NCBI GenBank assembly: GCA_903863195.1
Contig: CAIPAY010000133.1
Location: 1-64,000 of the forward strand
Length of the DNA stretch: 64,000 nt
From: an uncultured Holophagaceae bacterium
GTDB taxonomy: Bacteria > Acidobacteriota > Holophagae > Holophagales > Holophagaceae
Reading direction: 5' to 3'
This document shows positions 35,938 through 46,484 of this stretch, piece by piece. Every line of letters begins with the position of its first letter. Position 1 is the stretch's first letter. The position numbers and the translations under genes are program-made. The notes below the pieces were generated by a model that was not told the DNA's origin, searched no databases, and saw nothing but the letters and a program-made list of their open reading frames with translations.

Positions 35938-36711
35938 TTGAAGACCATCATCCTTGCGGGAGGCATGGGTTCTCGGCTCACGGAAGAGACCACCGTGCGC
36001 CCCAAGCCGATGGTCGAGATCGGCGGCAAGCCCATCCTCTGGCATCTCATGAACATCTATGGCGCCCAGGGGTTCCAGGAGTTCGTCGTGGCGCTGGGCT
36101 ACAAGGGCGAGGCCATCAAGGAATACTTCCTGAACTTCCGCACCTTGAACTCGGATCTGACCGTGGACCTGGCCTCGGGTGACCTCCGAGCCCGAGGCGA
36201 GGCCCCCGTGCCATGGAAGGTCCACCTGGTGGACACCGGCCTCAAGACCCAGACTGGAGGCCGTCTCAAAAGACTCGCATCCTGGCTGGAGCAGGATGAC
36301 TGCTTCTTCATGACCTACGGTGACGGTCTCGGCAACGTGGACCTGAAGGCTCTGCTGGCCTTCCACAAGCAGCACGGCAAGCGGGCCACGGTCACGGCTG
36401 TCCGTCCTCCCGCCCGGTTCGGCGGCCTGGCCCTTGATGGCCAGCGGGTGCTGCGCTTCACCGAGAAGGCCCAGGCCGGTGAAGGCTGGATCAACGGCGG
36501 CTTCTTCGTGTTGGACCGCTGCGTGCTCGACTACATCGCCGGGGATGACACCCTCTGGGAGCTGGAGCCGCTGGAACAGCTCGCTGCCGAGGGCCAGCTC
36601 ATGGCCTATCAGCACGAGGGGTTTTGGCAGCCCATGGACACCCTGCGCGAGAAGCAGATCCTCGAGAATCACTGGTCGACGGGGCAGGCCCCCTGGAAGG
36701 TGTGGTCATGA
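35938..36711 (+). CDS. rfbF: Glucose-1-phosphate cytidylyltransferase
   Basis: MKTIILAGGMGSRLTEETTVRPKPMVEIGGKPILWHLMNIY; TTG start. Confidence 0.93.
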   Translation: MKTIILAGGMGSRLTEETTVRPKPMVEIGGKPILWHLMNIYGAQGFQEFVVALGYKGEAIKEYFLNFRTLNSDLTVDLASGDLRARGEAPVPWKVHLVDTGLKTQTGGRLKRLASWLEQDDCFFMTYGDGLGNVDLKALLAFHKQHGKRATVTAVRPPARFGGLALDGQRVLRFTEKAQAGEGWINGGFFVLDRCVLDYIAGDDTLWELEPLEQLAAEGQLMAYQHEGFWQPMDTLREKQILENHWSTGQAPWKVWS

Positions 36712-37685
36712 GCTGGCGAGGCAAGGTCGTCCTGGTCACCGGTGCCACGGGTCTGGTGGGCTCCAGTCTCTGTCCCCGGCTGCTTGCCGAAGGAGCCGAG
36801 GTAGTGGTCCTGGTCCGCGACTGGGACCCCCAGAGCGAGCTGGTGCGCTCGGGCACCATCCACGCCTGCCGGGTGGTTCATGGTGCGCTGGAAGACTATG
36901 CCAGCCTAGAGCGGGCCATCAGCGAGCATGAGGTCAGTACGGTCTTCCACCTGGGGGCCCAGGCCATCGTTGGCGTCGCCCTCCGCAGCCCAATGCCCAC
37001 CTTCGAGGCAAACATCCGCGGCAGCTACAACCTGCTCGAGGCCTGCCGGGTCCACCGGGATCTCGTGGAGAGCATCGTCGTCGCCTCCAGCGACAAGGCC
37101 TATGGCGACTCGGACTTCCTGCCCTACACCGAGGACATGCCGCTGCAGGGACGGCACCCCTACGATGTCTCCAAGAGCTGCACTGATCTCCTCGCCCACA
37201 CCTACGCCCAGACCTATGGCCTGCCCGTGACGATCGCCCGCTGCGGCAACATCTATGGCGGTGGAGACCTGAACTGGAGCCGGATCGTGCCGGGCACCAT
37301 CCGGGCGGCGCTCGAAGGCCGGGCGCCCGTGCTGCGCAGCGACGGCAGCAACATCCGCGACTACATCTTCATCGGCGACGTGGTGGACGCCTACTTGAGC
37401 CTCGGCGCCCGCAGTGGTGAAGAGGGCGTGCGCGGCGAGGCCTTCAACTTCAGCCCCGAGAGCCGCGTCAGCGTGCTGGAGATCACCCGGGCCGTGCTCC
37501 GAACCATGGGCCGGGCCGACCTGGAGCCGATCATCCAGGGCAACGCCAAGGCGGAGATCCAGGACCAGTACCTGGATGGCACCAAGGCCCGGATCCGGCT
37601 GGGCTGGGACCCCACACACACCCTGGAACAGGGCCTTGCCAAGACGATTCCCTGGTACCAGGCCTTCCTGGGGGCCCAGGCGTGA
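36708..37685 (+). CDS. rfbG: CDP-glucose 4,6-dehydratase
   Basis: [67 protein letters not shown]. Confidence 0.9.
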   Translation: MSWRGKVVLVTGATGLVGSSLCPRLLAEGAEVVVLVRDWDPQSELVRSGTIHACRVVHGALEDYASLERAISEHEVSTVFHLGAQAIVGVALRSPMPTFEANIRGSYNLLEACRVHRDLVESIVVASSDKAYGDSDFLPYTEDMPLQGRHPYDVSKSCTDLLAHTYAQTYGLPVTIARCGNIYGGGDLNWSRIVPGTIRAALEGRAPVLRSDGSNIRDYIFIGDVVDAYLSLGARSGEEGVRGEAFNFSPESRVSVLEITRAVLRTMGRADLEPIIQGNAKAEIQDQYLDGTKARIRLGWDPTHTLEQGLAKTIPWYQAFLGAQA

Positions 37686-38992
37686 GCGCCGACGAGCTGC
37701 GGGCCCGCATCCTGGCACTGGTCGCGGAATACGCCACTGAGCAGTGGCCAGCCAAGGGCTTTCTCCCTGGCGTCACCCCGGTGCCCGTCAGCGGCAAAGT
37801 GTTCGATGGCACCGACGTCCAGCACCTCGTCGACGCCTCCCTGGACTTCTGGCTGACCACGGGACGGTTCGCCCGGGAGTTCGAGGCCAGCTTCGCCGCC
37901 TGGTGGGGCCTTAAACACTGTCTGCTGGTGAACTCGGGCTCCAGTGCCAACCTCCTGGCGCTCACGGCCCTGACTTCGCCCTCGCTGGGTGAGCGGCGTC
38001 TTCGGTCCGGGGACGAGGTCCTCACCTGCGCCGCCGGCTTTCCCACAACCGTCGCGCCCATCCTGCAGAACGGCCTGGTGCCCGTCTTCGTGGACGCTCA
38101 CATCCCCACCTACAACGCGGATCCCGCTGCTTTGGAGCATGCCATCGGACCCCGCACACGGGCCATCCTGTTCGCCCACACGCTTGGGAACCCCTTCGAC
38201 CTGGATCAGGTCATGGCCCTGGCCGAGAAGCACCACCTCTGGGTGATCGAGGACTGCTGCGACGCTGTCGGCGCCGAGTATCGGGGCCGCAAGGTCGGCA
38301 CCTTCGGCGACCTTGCCACCGTGAGCTTCTATCCGGCCCACCACATCACCATGGGCGAGGGCGGCGCGGTCCTGACGGATGATGCCAAGCTCAAGAAGCT
38401 CGTCGAGTCCTTCCGGGACTGGGGCCGGGACTGCTGGTGCGAGCCCGGCGTGGACAACACCTGCCACAAGCGCTTCGACTGGAAGCTGGGCGACCTGCCC
38501 CAGGGCTATGACCACAAGTACACCTACAGCCACCTGGGCTACAACCTGAAGCTGACGGACATGCAGGCGGCCGTGGGCGTCAGCCAGCTCAAGAAGCTCG
38601 ATGGCTTCATCCTCAAGCGGCGGGCGAACTTTGACTCTCTGCGGGCACGCCTGACCCCCCTGGCCTCGGCCCTCATCCTTCCGGAGGCCACACCCCACGC
38701 CAACCCGAGCTGGTTCGGCTTCCCCATCACCCTGCGCGAGGATGCGCCCGTCGATCGCAACACCCTGATCCGCCACCTCGACGCCCGCAAGATCGGCACC
38801 CGCCTGCTCTTCGGAGGCAACCTGCTGCGCCAGCCGGCCTTCAAGGACATCCCCTGCCGGGTGGTCGGAGACCTCGCCACCTCGGACCAGATCATGAACG
38901 GCACCTTCTGGGTGGGCACCTATCCCGGACTCACTGACGCGATGCTGGACTTCATCGCCGCCTCCCTCGCCGAGGGACTCGGGATGGCCTGA
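37682..38992 (+). CDS. rfbH: CDP-4-keto-6-deoxy-D-glucose-3-dehydrase (RfbH/DdhC, E1)
   Basis: DegT/DnrJ/EryC1 fold with His instead of Lys at the PLP site ([16 protein letters not shown]); [11 protein letters not shown] cluster ligand region. Confidence 0.92.
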   Translation: MSADELRARILALVAEYATEQWPAKGFLPGVTPVPVSGKVFDGTDVQHLVDASLDFWLTTGRFAREFEASFAAWWGLKHCLLVNSGSSANLLALTALTSPSLGERRLRSGDEVLTCAAGFPTTVAPILQNGLVPVFVDAHIPTYNADPAALEHAIGPRTRAILFAHTLGNPFDLDQVMALAEKHHLWVIEDCCDAVGAEYRGRKVGTFGDLATVSFYPAHHITMGEGGAVLTDDAKLKKLVESFRDWGRDCWCEPGVDNTCHKRFDWKLGDLPQGYDHKYTYSHLGYNLKLTDMQAAVGVSQLKKLDGFILKRRANFDSLRARLTPLASALILPEATPHANPSWFGFPITLREDAPVDRNTLIRHLDARKIGTRLLFGGNLLRQPAFKDIPCRVVGDLATSDQIMNGTFWVGTYPGLTDAMLDFIAASLAEGLGMA

Positions 38993-40020
38993 TGTCCCGC
39001 CCGCTGCCCCAAGGACAACTGGCCGAAGCGGTCTCCCTGGCAGGAGACTGGTCATCCCTCCAGGGGGCGCGTCTGTTCATCACCGGTGGCACAGGTTTCT
39101 TCGGGAAGTGGCTGATGGAGACGCTGGGCGCTGCCAACCAGGCTCTGGAGTTGGGCGTGAGCGCCACCGTCCTGAGCCGTAATCCCCAGCGCTTCCAGGA
39201 CGCCGTGCCTCACTTAACCCAGGCGCCCTGGCTTCGTCTCCAACAGGGTGATATCTCAGATTTCACCTTTCCGTCTGGGGACTTCAGCCACATCCTCCAC
39301 GGCGCCGCCTCCTCGGACGCCCGGGACTACCGGCAGGAACCCGCCGCCATGCGCCGCGCCATGGTGGACGGCACCCAGCGCCTGTTGGACTTCACGGCGA
39401 GGCAGCCCGCGCCGCGCCTTCTGCTGATCAGCAGCGGCGCCGTCTACGGCCCCCAGCCGCCGGAGATCTCCCACTTCCCCGAGGACTCCCCTCTCCCACC
39501 GGATACGGATGACCCCGCCCAGGCCTATGCCCAGGGCAAGCGGGAGTCCGAACGGCTGGCCATGGCAGCGGCCGCCACCCATAGCTTCCCCTGCCCCATC
39601 GCCCGCTGCTTCGCCTTCGCCGGCCCCCACCTGCCCCTGGACCAGCACTTCGCCTTCGGCAACTTCATCCGGGATGCCATGACAGGAGGCCCCATCCGGG
39701 TCGCCGGCGACGGTACAGCCCGCCGATCCTACCTCTATGCCTCGGAGCTCTCCGCCTGGCTCTGGGCCCTCATGCTCCGCGGCAACTCGGGGCCCTATCA
39801 CGTGGGGAGCGAGGCGGACGTTAGCATCCGGGTGCTGGCCGAGACCATCGCTGCGGCGGTCGGCACTGCCGTTGAGATTGCCCAGGCGCCCCAGGACGGA
39901 ACCCCCGTCTCCCGGTATATACCTGCCGTCAGGCGGATCCCCGTGGAGTTGGGTCTCAGCCAAACCGTGAGCTTACGCGAGTCCATCGCGAGAACCCTGG
40001 ATTGGAACCATGACCGCTGA
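38992..40020 (+). CDS. NAD-dependent epimerase/dehydratase (nucleotide-sugar reductase candidate)
   Basis: ARLFITGGTGFFGKWLMETL; YxxxK-like YAQGKRESER. Confidence 0.8.
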   Translation: MSRPLPQGQLAEAVSLAGDWSSLQGARLFITGGTGFFGKWLMETLGAANQALELGVSATVLSRNPQRFQDAVPHLTQAPWLRLQQGDISDFTFPSGDFSHILHGAASSDARDYRQEPAAMRRAMVDGTQRLLDFTARQPAPRLLLISSGAVYGPQPPEISHFPEDSPLPPDTDDPAQAYAQGKRESERLAMAAAATHSFPCPIARCFAFAGPHLPLDQHFAFGNFIRDAMTGGPIRVAGDGTARRSYLYASELSAWLWALMLRGNSGPYHVGSEADVSIRVLAETIAAAVGTAVEIAQAPQDGTPVSRYIPAVRRIPVELGLSQTVSLRESIARTLDWNHDR

Positions 40021-40047
40021 CCCCAACACTCGCGCCGAGGCCTCCCC

Positions 40048-40968
40048 TTGAAGGAAATCGAATCCTGCCCAGCTTGCGGTGGCGACCCCGTCCGAAACTG
40101 GCCTGCCATGGTGGCGCCCTTCATCACCGAGCTTGCCCTAGCCTCCCGGCCTCCAATCGGGAGGACCATGGTCTGCGGAGCCTGCGGTCTGCGCTTCACA
40201 GGCATGCGGCTGAGCGACACCGAGGTGACTCGCCTCTACAGCGGCTACCGGGGCGAGGCCTACTTCCGCTGCCGACACCAGCATGAGCCCTGGTACACCC
40301 TCAGCAGCAACTGCTCACGAGGGGGAGATCCACGGGAGATCCACCAGCGTCAGGCAGAGTTGGAGAGGCTGCTCAGGGACTCGGGCATCTGGCCGACCAT
40401 CGATTCCGTCCTGGACTATGGAGGCGACCGGGGCCAGTTCATTCCCGCGGAGCTGGCTGCGGAAAAATGGGTCTTCGAGATCTCCGGGGCCCAGCCCATG
40501 GAGGGGGTTCATGGGACTGCGGACCTTGAGTCACTCCATGGACGCACCTTCGCCCTGCTTATGGCCTGCCATATCTTTGAGCATGTGATGGATCCCAAAG
40601 CCTTCCTGGCGGAACTGGCACAATACCTGGCACCTGCAGGAACCATCTACATCGAAGTCCCACTGGAGCTGCCCGCGATTCTGTCCCTGGCGCCAGCCCT
40701 GACGAACCGCTGGTATTCTTGGTTGGAGAACCATGTCCCTCTGCTTCGTGCAGTTGATTTCGTCTCCACAGCGTCGCGCACCCAGCTGGGCTTTCTCCCT
40801 CCCTTCGGGCTGTTGAAGAGCAGTGAGCACGTGAACTTCTTCGATGTGCGGAGCCTCAGTCATCTGCTTGAGTGCGCGGGCTTCACCTGCCTCCGGATGG
40901 AGGCGGACTCGGTCCTTCGTCCTGCGGGTCGGATCGGGGTTCTCCGCTGTCTTGCCAAGCGGATGTGA
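40048..40968 (+). CDS. SAM-dependent methyltransferase with N-terminal Cys motif
   Basis: SCPACGGDP...VCGACGLRF zinc-like motifs; DYGGDRGQFIPAEL; MACHIFEHVMDPKAFLAELAQYLAPAGTIYIEVP. Confidence 0.75.
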   Translation: MKEIESCPACGGDPVRNWPAMVAPFITELALASRPPIGRTMVCGACGLRFTGMRLSDTEVTRLYSGYRGEAYFRCRHQHEPWYTLSSNCSRGGDPREIHQRQAELERLLRDSGIWPTIDSVLDYGGDRGQFIPAELAAEKWVFEISGAQPMEGVHGTADLESLHGRTFALLMACHIFEHVMDPKAFLAELAQYLAPAGTIYIEVPLELPAILSLAPALTNRWYSWLENHVPLLRAVDFVSTASRTQLGFLPPFGLLKSSEHVNFFDVRSLSHLLECAGFTCLRMEADSVLRPAGRIGVLRCLAKRM

Positions 40969-41437
40969 GCGGGAGGTTCGCGCCACTCCCGCCCTCCGGA
41001 GGCTTCCGGCGGAAGGACAGGCGCTTGTGCAGCTGAAAGCTGGCCACCGTGGTGATGCCGAGGATCAGGGCATTGCTCGCGATCGGATGCAGGCCGCCCA
41101 CCTCCACGAGAAGCGGCATGGCGATCATCCCGAACAGCAGCAGACCCAGGTAGGAGAGGTTGAAGCGCAGGTAGTCGAGCAGCAGGTGGCCCCGGATCCG
41201 GAAGGTCACGTACCGGTGGCCCACGAACGCATTGGCCACGGCCAGAGCGTGGGCAATCAGCAGGACGATCAGGTAATGCAGACGCCCGCGCAGCCAGTAC
41301 TGGAGCAGGGAGAAGGCCAGGAAACCGAAGAGTGCGTTGTAGGCTCCCACGGACAGGAAGCGGAGGTTCTCCTGGCTGTCCCAGAACCCACGGATCCGGC
41401 CCAGCCAATCCCCTCTTTCTGGCCTGCCGTCAGTCAT
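40883..41437 (-). CDS. GtrA-family membrane protein
   Basis: RFLSVGAYNALFGFLAFSLLQYW...NAFVGHRYVTFR...LGITTVASFQLHKRLSFRR. Confidence 0.85.
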   Translation of the reverse strand: MTDGRPERGDWLGRIRGFWDSQENLRFLSVGAYNALFGFLAFSLLQYWLRGRLHYLIVLLIAHALAVANAFVGHRYVTFRIRGHLLLDYLRFNLSYLGLLLFGMIAMPLLVEVGGLHPIASNALILGITTVASFQLHKRLSFRRKPPEGGSGANLPLTSAWQDSGEPRSDPQDEGPSPPPSGGR

Positions 41438-42398
41438 CGAAGTTCAAGCGCTCCTGCTCCACCACGTGGGGCCGCTTCAGGACCTGCGTGTGGATGGCGG
41501 CGACATACTCGCCGAGGAGTCCCGTGAAGAAGAGCTGCACCGAGCCGAAGAAGAAGACGCCAATCACGAGGGGGGCCATGCCCATGCTGAACGTGTTCCA
41601 GAAGACGATCTTCAGGCTCAGGTAGGTGAGTGAGATCATAAGGCTGACGAAGGCCAGGAAGAACCCTCCCATGGTGGCTAGGCGGATGGGCACCTTGGAG
41701 TGGCTGGTGATGCCCAGCATCGCCATGTCGAACAACATGTAGAAGTTGTTCTTCGTGATCCCCCGCCTGCGCAGGGGCTGGGTGAAGGGAACCTCGAAGG
41801 GCTCGAAACCAATTTCCGCGATGATGCCCCGGAAGTAAGGATAGGGGTCCTCCAGCCCCCGGATGATCTCCACAACCTTGCGGTCATAGAGCCCGAATCC
41901 CGTGAAGTTCTGGATCACGCGGATCTCGGCGATCTTATAGAGCATCCAGTAGTAGAAGCGGCGGATGAGCCACATGGCGGGCGACTCGAGACTCTGCTTC
42001 TTGACCGCCACCACGATGCGGTGTCCTTCTTCCCAGCGGGCCAGGAACTCCCGGATCAGCTCTGGGGGATCCTGGAGGTCCGAGGCCATGGCGATGACCG
42101 CCGCCCCCTTAGCCAGCATCAAGGCATGGAAGGGGGAGCGGATAGGCCCGAAGTTGCGGGCGTTGACGATGAGCTTCACCCGCTTGTCCCGGGCGGCCAT
42201 GGCTCTTATCTTCTCGACCGTGCCGTCGGAGGAGTGGTTGTCGATGAAGATCAGCTCGTAGGTGTACTGCGGCAGCTGCTGGAAGATGGCGTCAATCTGA
42301 TCCCTCAGGCTCTCGACGTTCTCTTCTTCATTGAAGCAGCCGGTGCTGATGCTGATGAGCGTCGGCGGCCTGCCTGTCTTCTCCGCGGGTCCGTTCAA
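41430..42398 (-). CDS. Glycosyltransferase family 2 (GtrB/DPM1-like with C-terminal TM)
   Basis: ISISTGCFNEEENVESLRDQIDAIF; MASDLQDPPELIREFLARWEEGHRIVVAVK. Confidence 0.9.
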   Translation of the reverse strand: MNGPAEKTGRPPTLISISTGCFNEEENVESLRDQIDAIFQQLPQYTYELIFIDNHSSDGTVEKIRAMAARDKRVKLIVNARNFGPIRSPFHALMLAKGAAVIAMASDLQDPPELIREFLARWEEGHRIVVAVKKQSLESPAMWLIRRFYYWMLYKIAEIRVIQNFTGFGLYDRKVVEIIRGLEDPYPYFRGIIAEIGFEPFEVPFTQPLRRRGITKNNFYMLFDMAMLGITSHSKVPIRLATMGGFFLAFVSLMISLTYLSLKIVFWNTFSMGMAPLVIGVFFFGSVQLFFTGLLGEYVAAIHTQVLKRPHVVEQERLNFDD

Positions 42399-43484
42399 AT
42401 GCCTCGCTCCTCGATGGATTGCCTCAGCTCCGGGACACGGGAGTAGGGGTTGTCGATGTGGTCGATCCTGAGGGGCTCATCCTTGCGGAGGGGACAGACC
42501 AGCTCCTCGCCCGAGAACAGCTCCCGGCAGCTCAGCTGCCCCTTCTGGAGAGGCACCGCTAGGTAGATGTCCGCAGCCGTGAGGCGGTGGCCTGCAGGGA
42601 GGTCCTCCTTGGCATAGGCCCCCCTCACCAGGGCATCCAGGTAGCGGATCTCCTTCTCGGGGGGGGTCCGCTTCTGCGTGCCGGGCGTCCCGCACATCGC
42701 CTTGGCCCGCTTGAACGCCTTGAACCAGAGGTCCACCTGCTCGGGCCGGGAGCAGTAGGGGCTGACCTCGATCCCGTCCGCCTCGATGTCGATGTGGCGC
42801 TCAAAGGTGCGAGCCCCCTTGGCATAGGCGATGAGGATGCTGCTCTGCCAGTCGTGGTACTCGTGGGTGCTGAAGCCGATGGTGTTCTCCGGATAGCGGT
42901 CCCGGAGGAAGTCAATCTGGTTCATCTCCAGCTCATGGTCCTCGCTCGGGTAGAGAGACACACAGTGGTTCAGGGCCAGGGGCACCTTGCGGTTGGCGAA
43001 GAAGGTCACCAGATCGTCCACATCCTTGAGGCTGCTGCCTCCGGTGCTGGCGATCACGGGCTTCCGCGTCTTGGCGATCTTCTCGATAAGGACCCAGTCA
43101 TTGAGGTCTGAGCTGGCGAGCTTGATGATCTCCACATCGAGGTCCACGCACAGGTCCACGCTGGCCTCATCGAAGGGTGTGGCCATCCGGATGCAGCCAT
43201 TGAGTCGGACCTCCTCGCTCAGGGCGGCCAGCTCCTTCACGCTCAGCTGGGTGTCGATGGTCTTCTTGATGTAGCGGATGTCCTGGCGGTCCCGGAAGTC
43301 CTTGTGGATGAACCGATCCACATCCCGCAGCTGCAGCTTGATGGCCGCGCGGACGTTGTTGTAGCGGACCACCCGGCCGAACTGATAGACGATCTCCTTG
43401 CCTCGCTCCAGGCGGCCCCAGTGGTTGTTGGCCAGTTCAAGGACGAAGAGGTCCTCGAAAGGGTTGCGGTTGATGGTGGTCATG
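42395..43484 (-). CDS. N-acetylneuraminate synthase (NeuB/SpsE)-family protein with SAF-like C-terminus
   Basis: VLELANNHWGRLERG; IKLASSDLNDWVLIEKIAKTRKPVIASTGGSS; LNHCVSLYPSEDHELEMNQI; GFSTHEYHDW; C-terminal AKEDLPAGHRLTAADIYLAVP. Confidence 0.88.
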
Positions 43485-43493
43485 GATGGCCTT

Positions 43494-44675
43494 TCATGAA
43501 TTTGACGCCCCTGGGATGGCATAGCAGACAAGATCGTAGCCATCTTCTCCGTGGGACCTGACGTGAAGGGAGTGGTTCGGCAAGTGCCGGGCCAGAAAGC
43601 CGGGTATAACCCAGAAGTCCTCGGTTCGGTGATACATGGAAATGGTGTAAGTCCTGGATGAAGCATGGGGTAGAGCCAGGGAACCTTCAAGTGCCTCCAG
43701 TTCCTGGCCTTCCAGGTCCATCTTGATCCACTCCACGCGTTGTCCGTGGAGGTCCTCATCCAGGCGGACAACCTTCACCTGCAACCCGCCATCCTGAGCC
43801 ACTCTGGCGCCACTTCCCCCATCGGCCGTGAAGTGCAGCCAACCATCCCGCCCTCCGACGGCGGCGCAGCGGCAGTCAATCTTCCTCTGAAGCGCCTCGG
43901 GGAGTGTGCGTACCCAGTCCGTCATGCGAGCAAAGTTGGCAGGGTCCGGCTCATAGCCCACCATCCCTGGGGTTTCTGGACCATAGCACTCAATGTATTT
44001 GAGCAGGGTGTCCCCATCGAAGGCCCCGCAATCCACGAAGAGCCCTCGCGGGGACCCGGGCCGGAGCTCCGGGTCAAAGTACTGCGTCGTGGGATCCCCC
44101 TTCGGCAGCGCCTTGAAATCAAGGGCTAGGCGCCAGATGAGGTGCCCTTCAAACTGCCTTCGGGACTCATCATCCGAGAACAGGGCTGCGGCCTCGATGA
44201 GCTGTTCCCTTCCCGCCAGCAGCCGGGAAGGCCGATCGAAGGCGTAGTAGGGCAGGAACGCCTCCGGATATCGCCAGAAGTAGCCCTGCACAGGCAGCAC
44301 CGGTCTCGACGCGAGCGGTTGCAGAGCATGCTGAGTCTCCAGGAAGGCATGACCCGTATTGAAGACGGTGACCAGCGTGCAAGCCTCCGAGCCCCATCTC
44401 CCCAGCGCCTCCGCGGGGGAGAGCACTTGGTGCTCCCCGAGGCTCATTCCCCAGTTGGCTGGATTGCTATCGCTGACCGCAAGGATCCGACCACTCTGGG
44501 CCTGCAGGTGAGCATAGACACGGCGGCCTAGGTTGCCAGCGCCATGCAGGATCCAGGGTCCATCGCCAGCTTGGTCCTGGAGCCAGGTGCTGGCCCTCTG
44601 GTCAGCCACAGCAGGGTCCTCAGCCAGGAGCTGCTTCAGCCGTGGGCTCGCCTCGCCATGCAGGTGGTGCGACAT
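43494..44675 (-). CDS. FkbM-family methyltransferase
   Basis: GLFVDCGAFDGDTLLKYIECYG..GYEPDPANFARM; VEWIKMDLEGQELEALEGS. Confidence 0.8.
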   Translation of the reverse strand: MSHHLHGEASPRLKQLLAEDPAVADQRASTWLQDQAGDGPWILHGAGNLGRRVYAHLQAQSGRILAVSDSNPANWGMSLGEHQVLSPAEALGRWGSEACTLVTVFNTGHAFLETQHALQPLASRPVLPVQGYFWRYPEAFLPYYAFDRPSRLLAGREQLIEAAALFSDDESRRQFEGHLIWRLALDFKALPKGDPTTQYFDPELRPGSPRGLFVDCGAFDGDTLLKYIECYGPETPGMVGYEPDPANFARMTDWVRTLPEALQRKIDCRCAAVGGRDGWLHFTADGGSGARVAQDGGLQVKVVRLDEDLHGQRVEWIKMDLEGQELEALEGSLALPHASSRTYTISMYHRTEDFWVIPGFLARHLPNHSLHVRSHGEDGYDLVCYAIPGASNS

Positions 44676-44684
44676 CTGATTCCT

Positions 44685-46484
44685 CTAGCTCGGGCGGGAA
44701 TTGTCTAGACGGTTCGCAGCGAGTTCTTCCCGGCTCAAGGCTGGCGACATGTCGTCCAGGGGGGCACTGACCATGCGTCCATCCTCCAGGCGCCGGGAGC
44801 TGGGCTTGGGCTCGAAGGGCTGGGCGGGGTCGAGGAGGACCTCACAGACCAGGGGCCAGGGTGCCGCAAGGCAGTCGGCCAGGGTGCCTTCCATGTCCAT
44901 ATGGCTGTGGATGATGCGGTGAGGCAGCCCGAAGGCGGCGGCGACCTTTCCGAAGTCCGGGAAGCTGATGCCGGTCGCAGCGTCGAAACCCACCAGGCCA
45001 TCCGGGAAGTAGGCCGTCTGGGTCTGCCGGATGCTGTGGTAGCCACCGTTGTTGAAGAGGACGAGCAGGATGGGCAGGCGCTGATGCACGAGCGTCTGCA
45101 GTTCCTGCAGGTTCATCATCAGGCTGCCATCCCCCGCCAGGCACACCACCGGCTGGCGAGTGGAAGCGAGGCTGGCCCCCAGGGCCGCGGGCAGATCGTA
45201 GCCCATGCTGGCGCAGCCGCTGTTCGTGTAGAGGCGCTGCCCGGGCTTGAGTCGGGCCGCCTGGAACGTGGCGACGCAGGCCGTGCCGTCCCCGGTCACC
45301 ACCGTCATGTCCTCGGGCAGGTGCCGGAAGAGAGCCTCCGTGAAGACGTAGGGATTCACGGGCTGGGCCTTGGCCCGGTGCCGTTCCAGAACCACGGGGT
45401 AGCGCTCTCGCCGGGCCCGGCACCAGGCCAGGTAGTCGGCATGGTCCGGTTGGGGGGCCGGCAGACCGTGGGCGTGCAGTGCCTCGAAGAAAATCCCAAG
45501 GTCCGCCTCGATGGGGAGATCGATGGCGAGGGTCGGCTTCGCTAGCTCCAGCGGATCCACGTCCACCATGACTTTCTTCGCGGCAGGAGCCCAGGCGTCC
45601 CAGTTGTAGCCGATCTGCCGGATGTTCAATCGGCAGCCCAGGACGACGACCAGATCCGCATTCTGGACCGCGAAATTCCCCGAGCGGTCGCCCACGGTCC
45701 CCGGCCGTCCCACCAGGCAGGGGTGGTCATCCTCCAGGAGGTCGTGGGCATTGAAGGCCGTGGCCACGGGGAGTTGCAGCGCCTCGGCCAGATGGCGGAA
45801 GGGTTCCACCACGCCGGCGATGCGGATGCCGCTGCCGGGCAGCAGGACCGGACGCTTCGCCTGACGCAGCAGACTGAACAACCGGTCGATCTGGGAAGTG
45901 ATGTCAGTCGCTGCGGCCAGATCCGGCTGGAAGCCCGTGAGGGCGGCAGGATCCACCAGCGCCCCCTGGATGTCCGAAGGGACATCGATCCAGACGGGGC
46001 CGGGCCGCCCAGCCAGGGCGAGGTAAAGGGCCTTCTCCAGGTGGAAGCGGATGTCCTCCGGCCGCTCCACCAGGGCGGCGTATTTGGTGATGGGGCGCAC
46101 CACCGATACAATGTCGACCTCCTGGTCCCCCAGCTGGCGCAGCCCGCTGGGGCCTGCGGAAGCCACGAGGGTCTCGCGCTTCACCTGGCCGCTGATGACA
46201 ATCAGGCCCAGGCTGTCTGTCCAGGCCCCGTGGATCCCCGTCAGCGTGTTCAGGCCACCCGGTCCCGTGGTCACATTCACCGCTGCGAGGCGCCCGCTGT
46301 GGCGGAAATAGCTCTCGGCAGCAATGGTGCAGGCCTGCTCATGGTGGAAGCAGGTGACCGTCAGGTGGGGGTTGCGACCGAACGCATCGTTGAGATGCAT
46401 GGCCCCGCCACCCGTGACCAGGAAGACGTCCTGCAGTCCATGTTCAGCCAGGGTCTGGGCGATGTAGTCAGCGACACGGATCAT
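44685..46484 (-). CDS. Thiamine-diphosphate-dependent enzyme (acetolactate synthase-like)
   Basis: VFLVTGGGAMHLNDAFG; FHHEQACTIAAESY; TPP-binding GDGSLMMNLQELQTLVHQRLPILLVLFNNGGY. Confidence 0.88.
   Translation of the reverse strand: MIRVADYIAQTLAEHGLQDVFLVTGGGAMHLNDAFGRNPHLTVTCFHHEQACTIAAESYFRHSGRLAAVNVTTGPGGLNTLTGIHGAWTDSLGLIVISGQVKRETLVASAGPSGLRQLGDQEVDIVSVVRPITKYAALVERPEDIRFHLEKALYLALAGRPGPVWIDVPSDIQGALVDPAALTGFQPDLAAATDITSQIDRLFSLLRQAKRPVLLPGSGIRIAGVVEPFRHLAEALQLPVATAFNAHDLLEDDHPCLVGRPGTVGDRSGNFAVQNADLVVVLGCRLNIRQIGYNWDAWAPAAKKVMVDVDPLELAKPTLAIDLPIEADLGIFFEALHAHGLPAPQPDHADYLAWCRARRERYPVVLERHRAKAQPVNPYVFTEALFRHLPEDMTVVTGDGTACVATFQAARLKPGQRLYTNSGCASMGYDLPAALGASLASTRQPVVCLAGDGSLMMNLQELQTLVHQRLPILLVLFNNGGYHSIRQTQTAYFPDGLVGFDAATGISFPDFGKVAAAFGLPHRIIHSHMDMEGTLADCLAAPWPLVCEVLLDPAQPFEPKPSSRRLEDGRMVSAPLDDMSPALSREELAANRLDNSRPS

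Noticed and set aside
42395-43771. Extended 458-aa start for the NeuB-like gene
   Set aside because: The upstream extension overlaps the co-directional FkbM gene and has no family resemblance; ATG 43484 (MTTINRNPF) is better.
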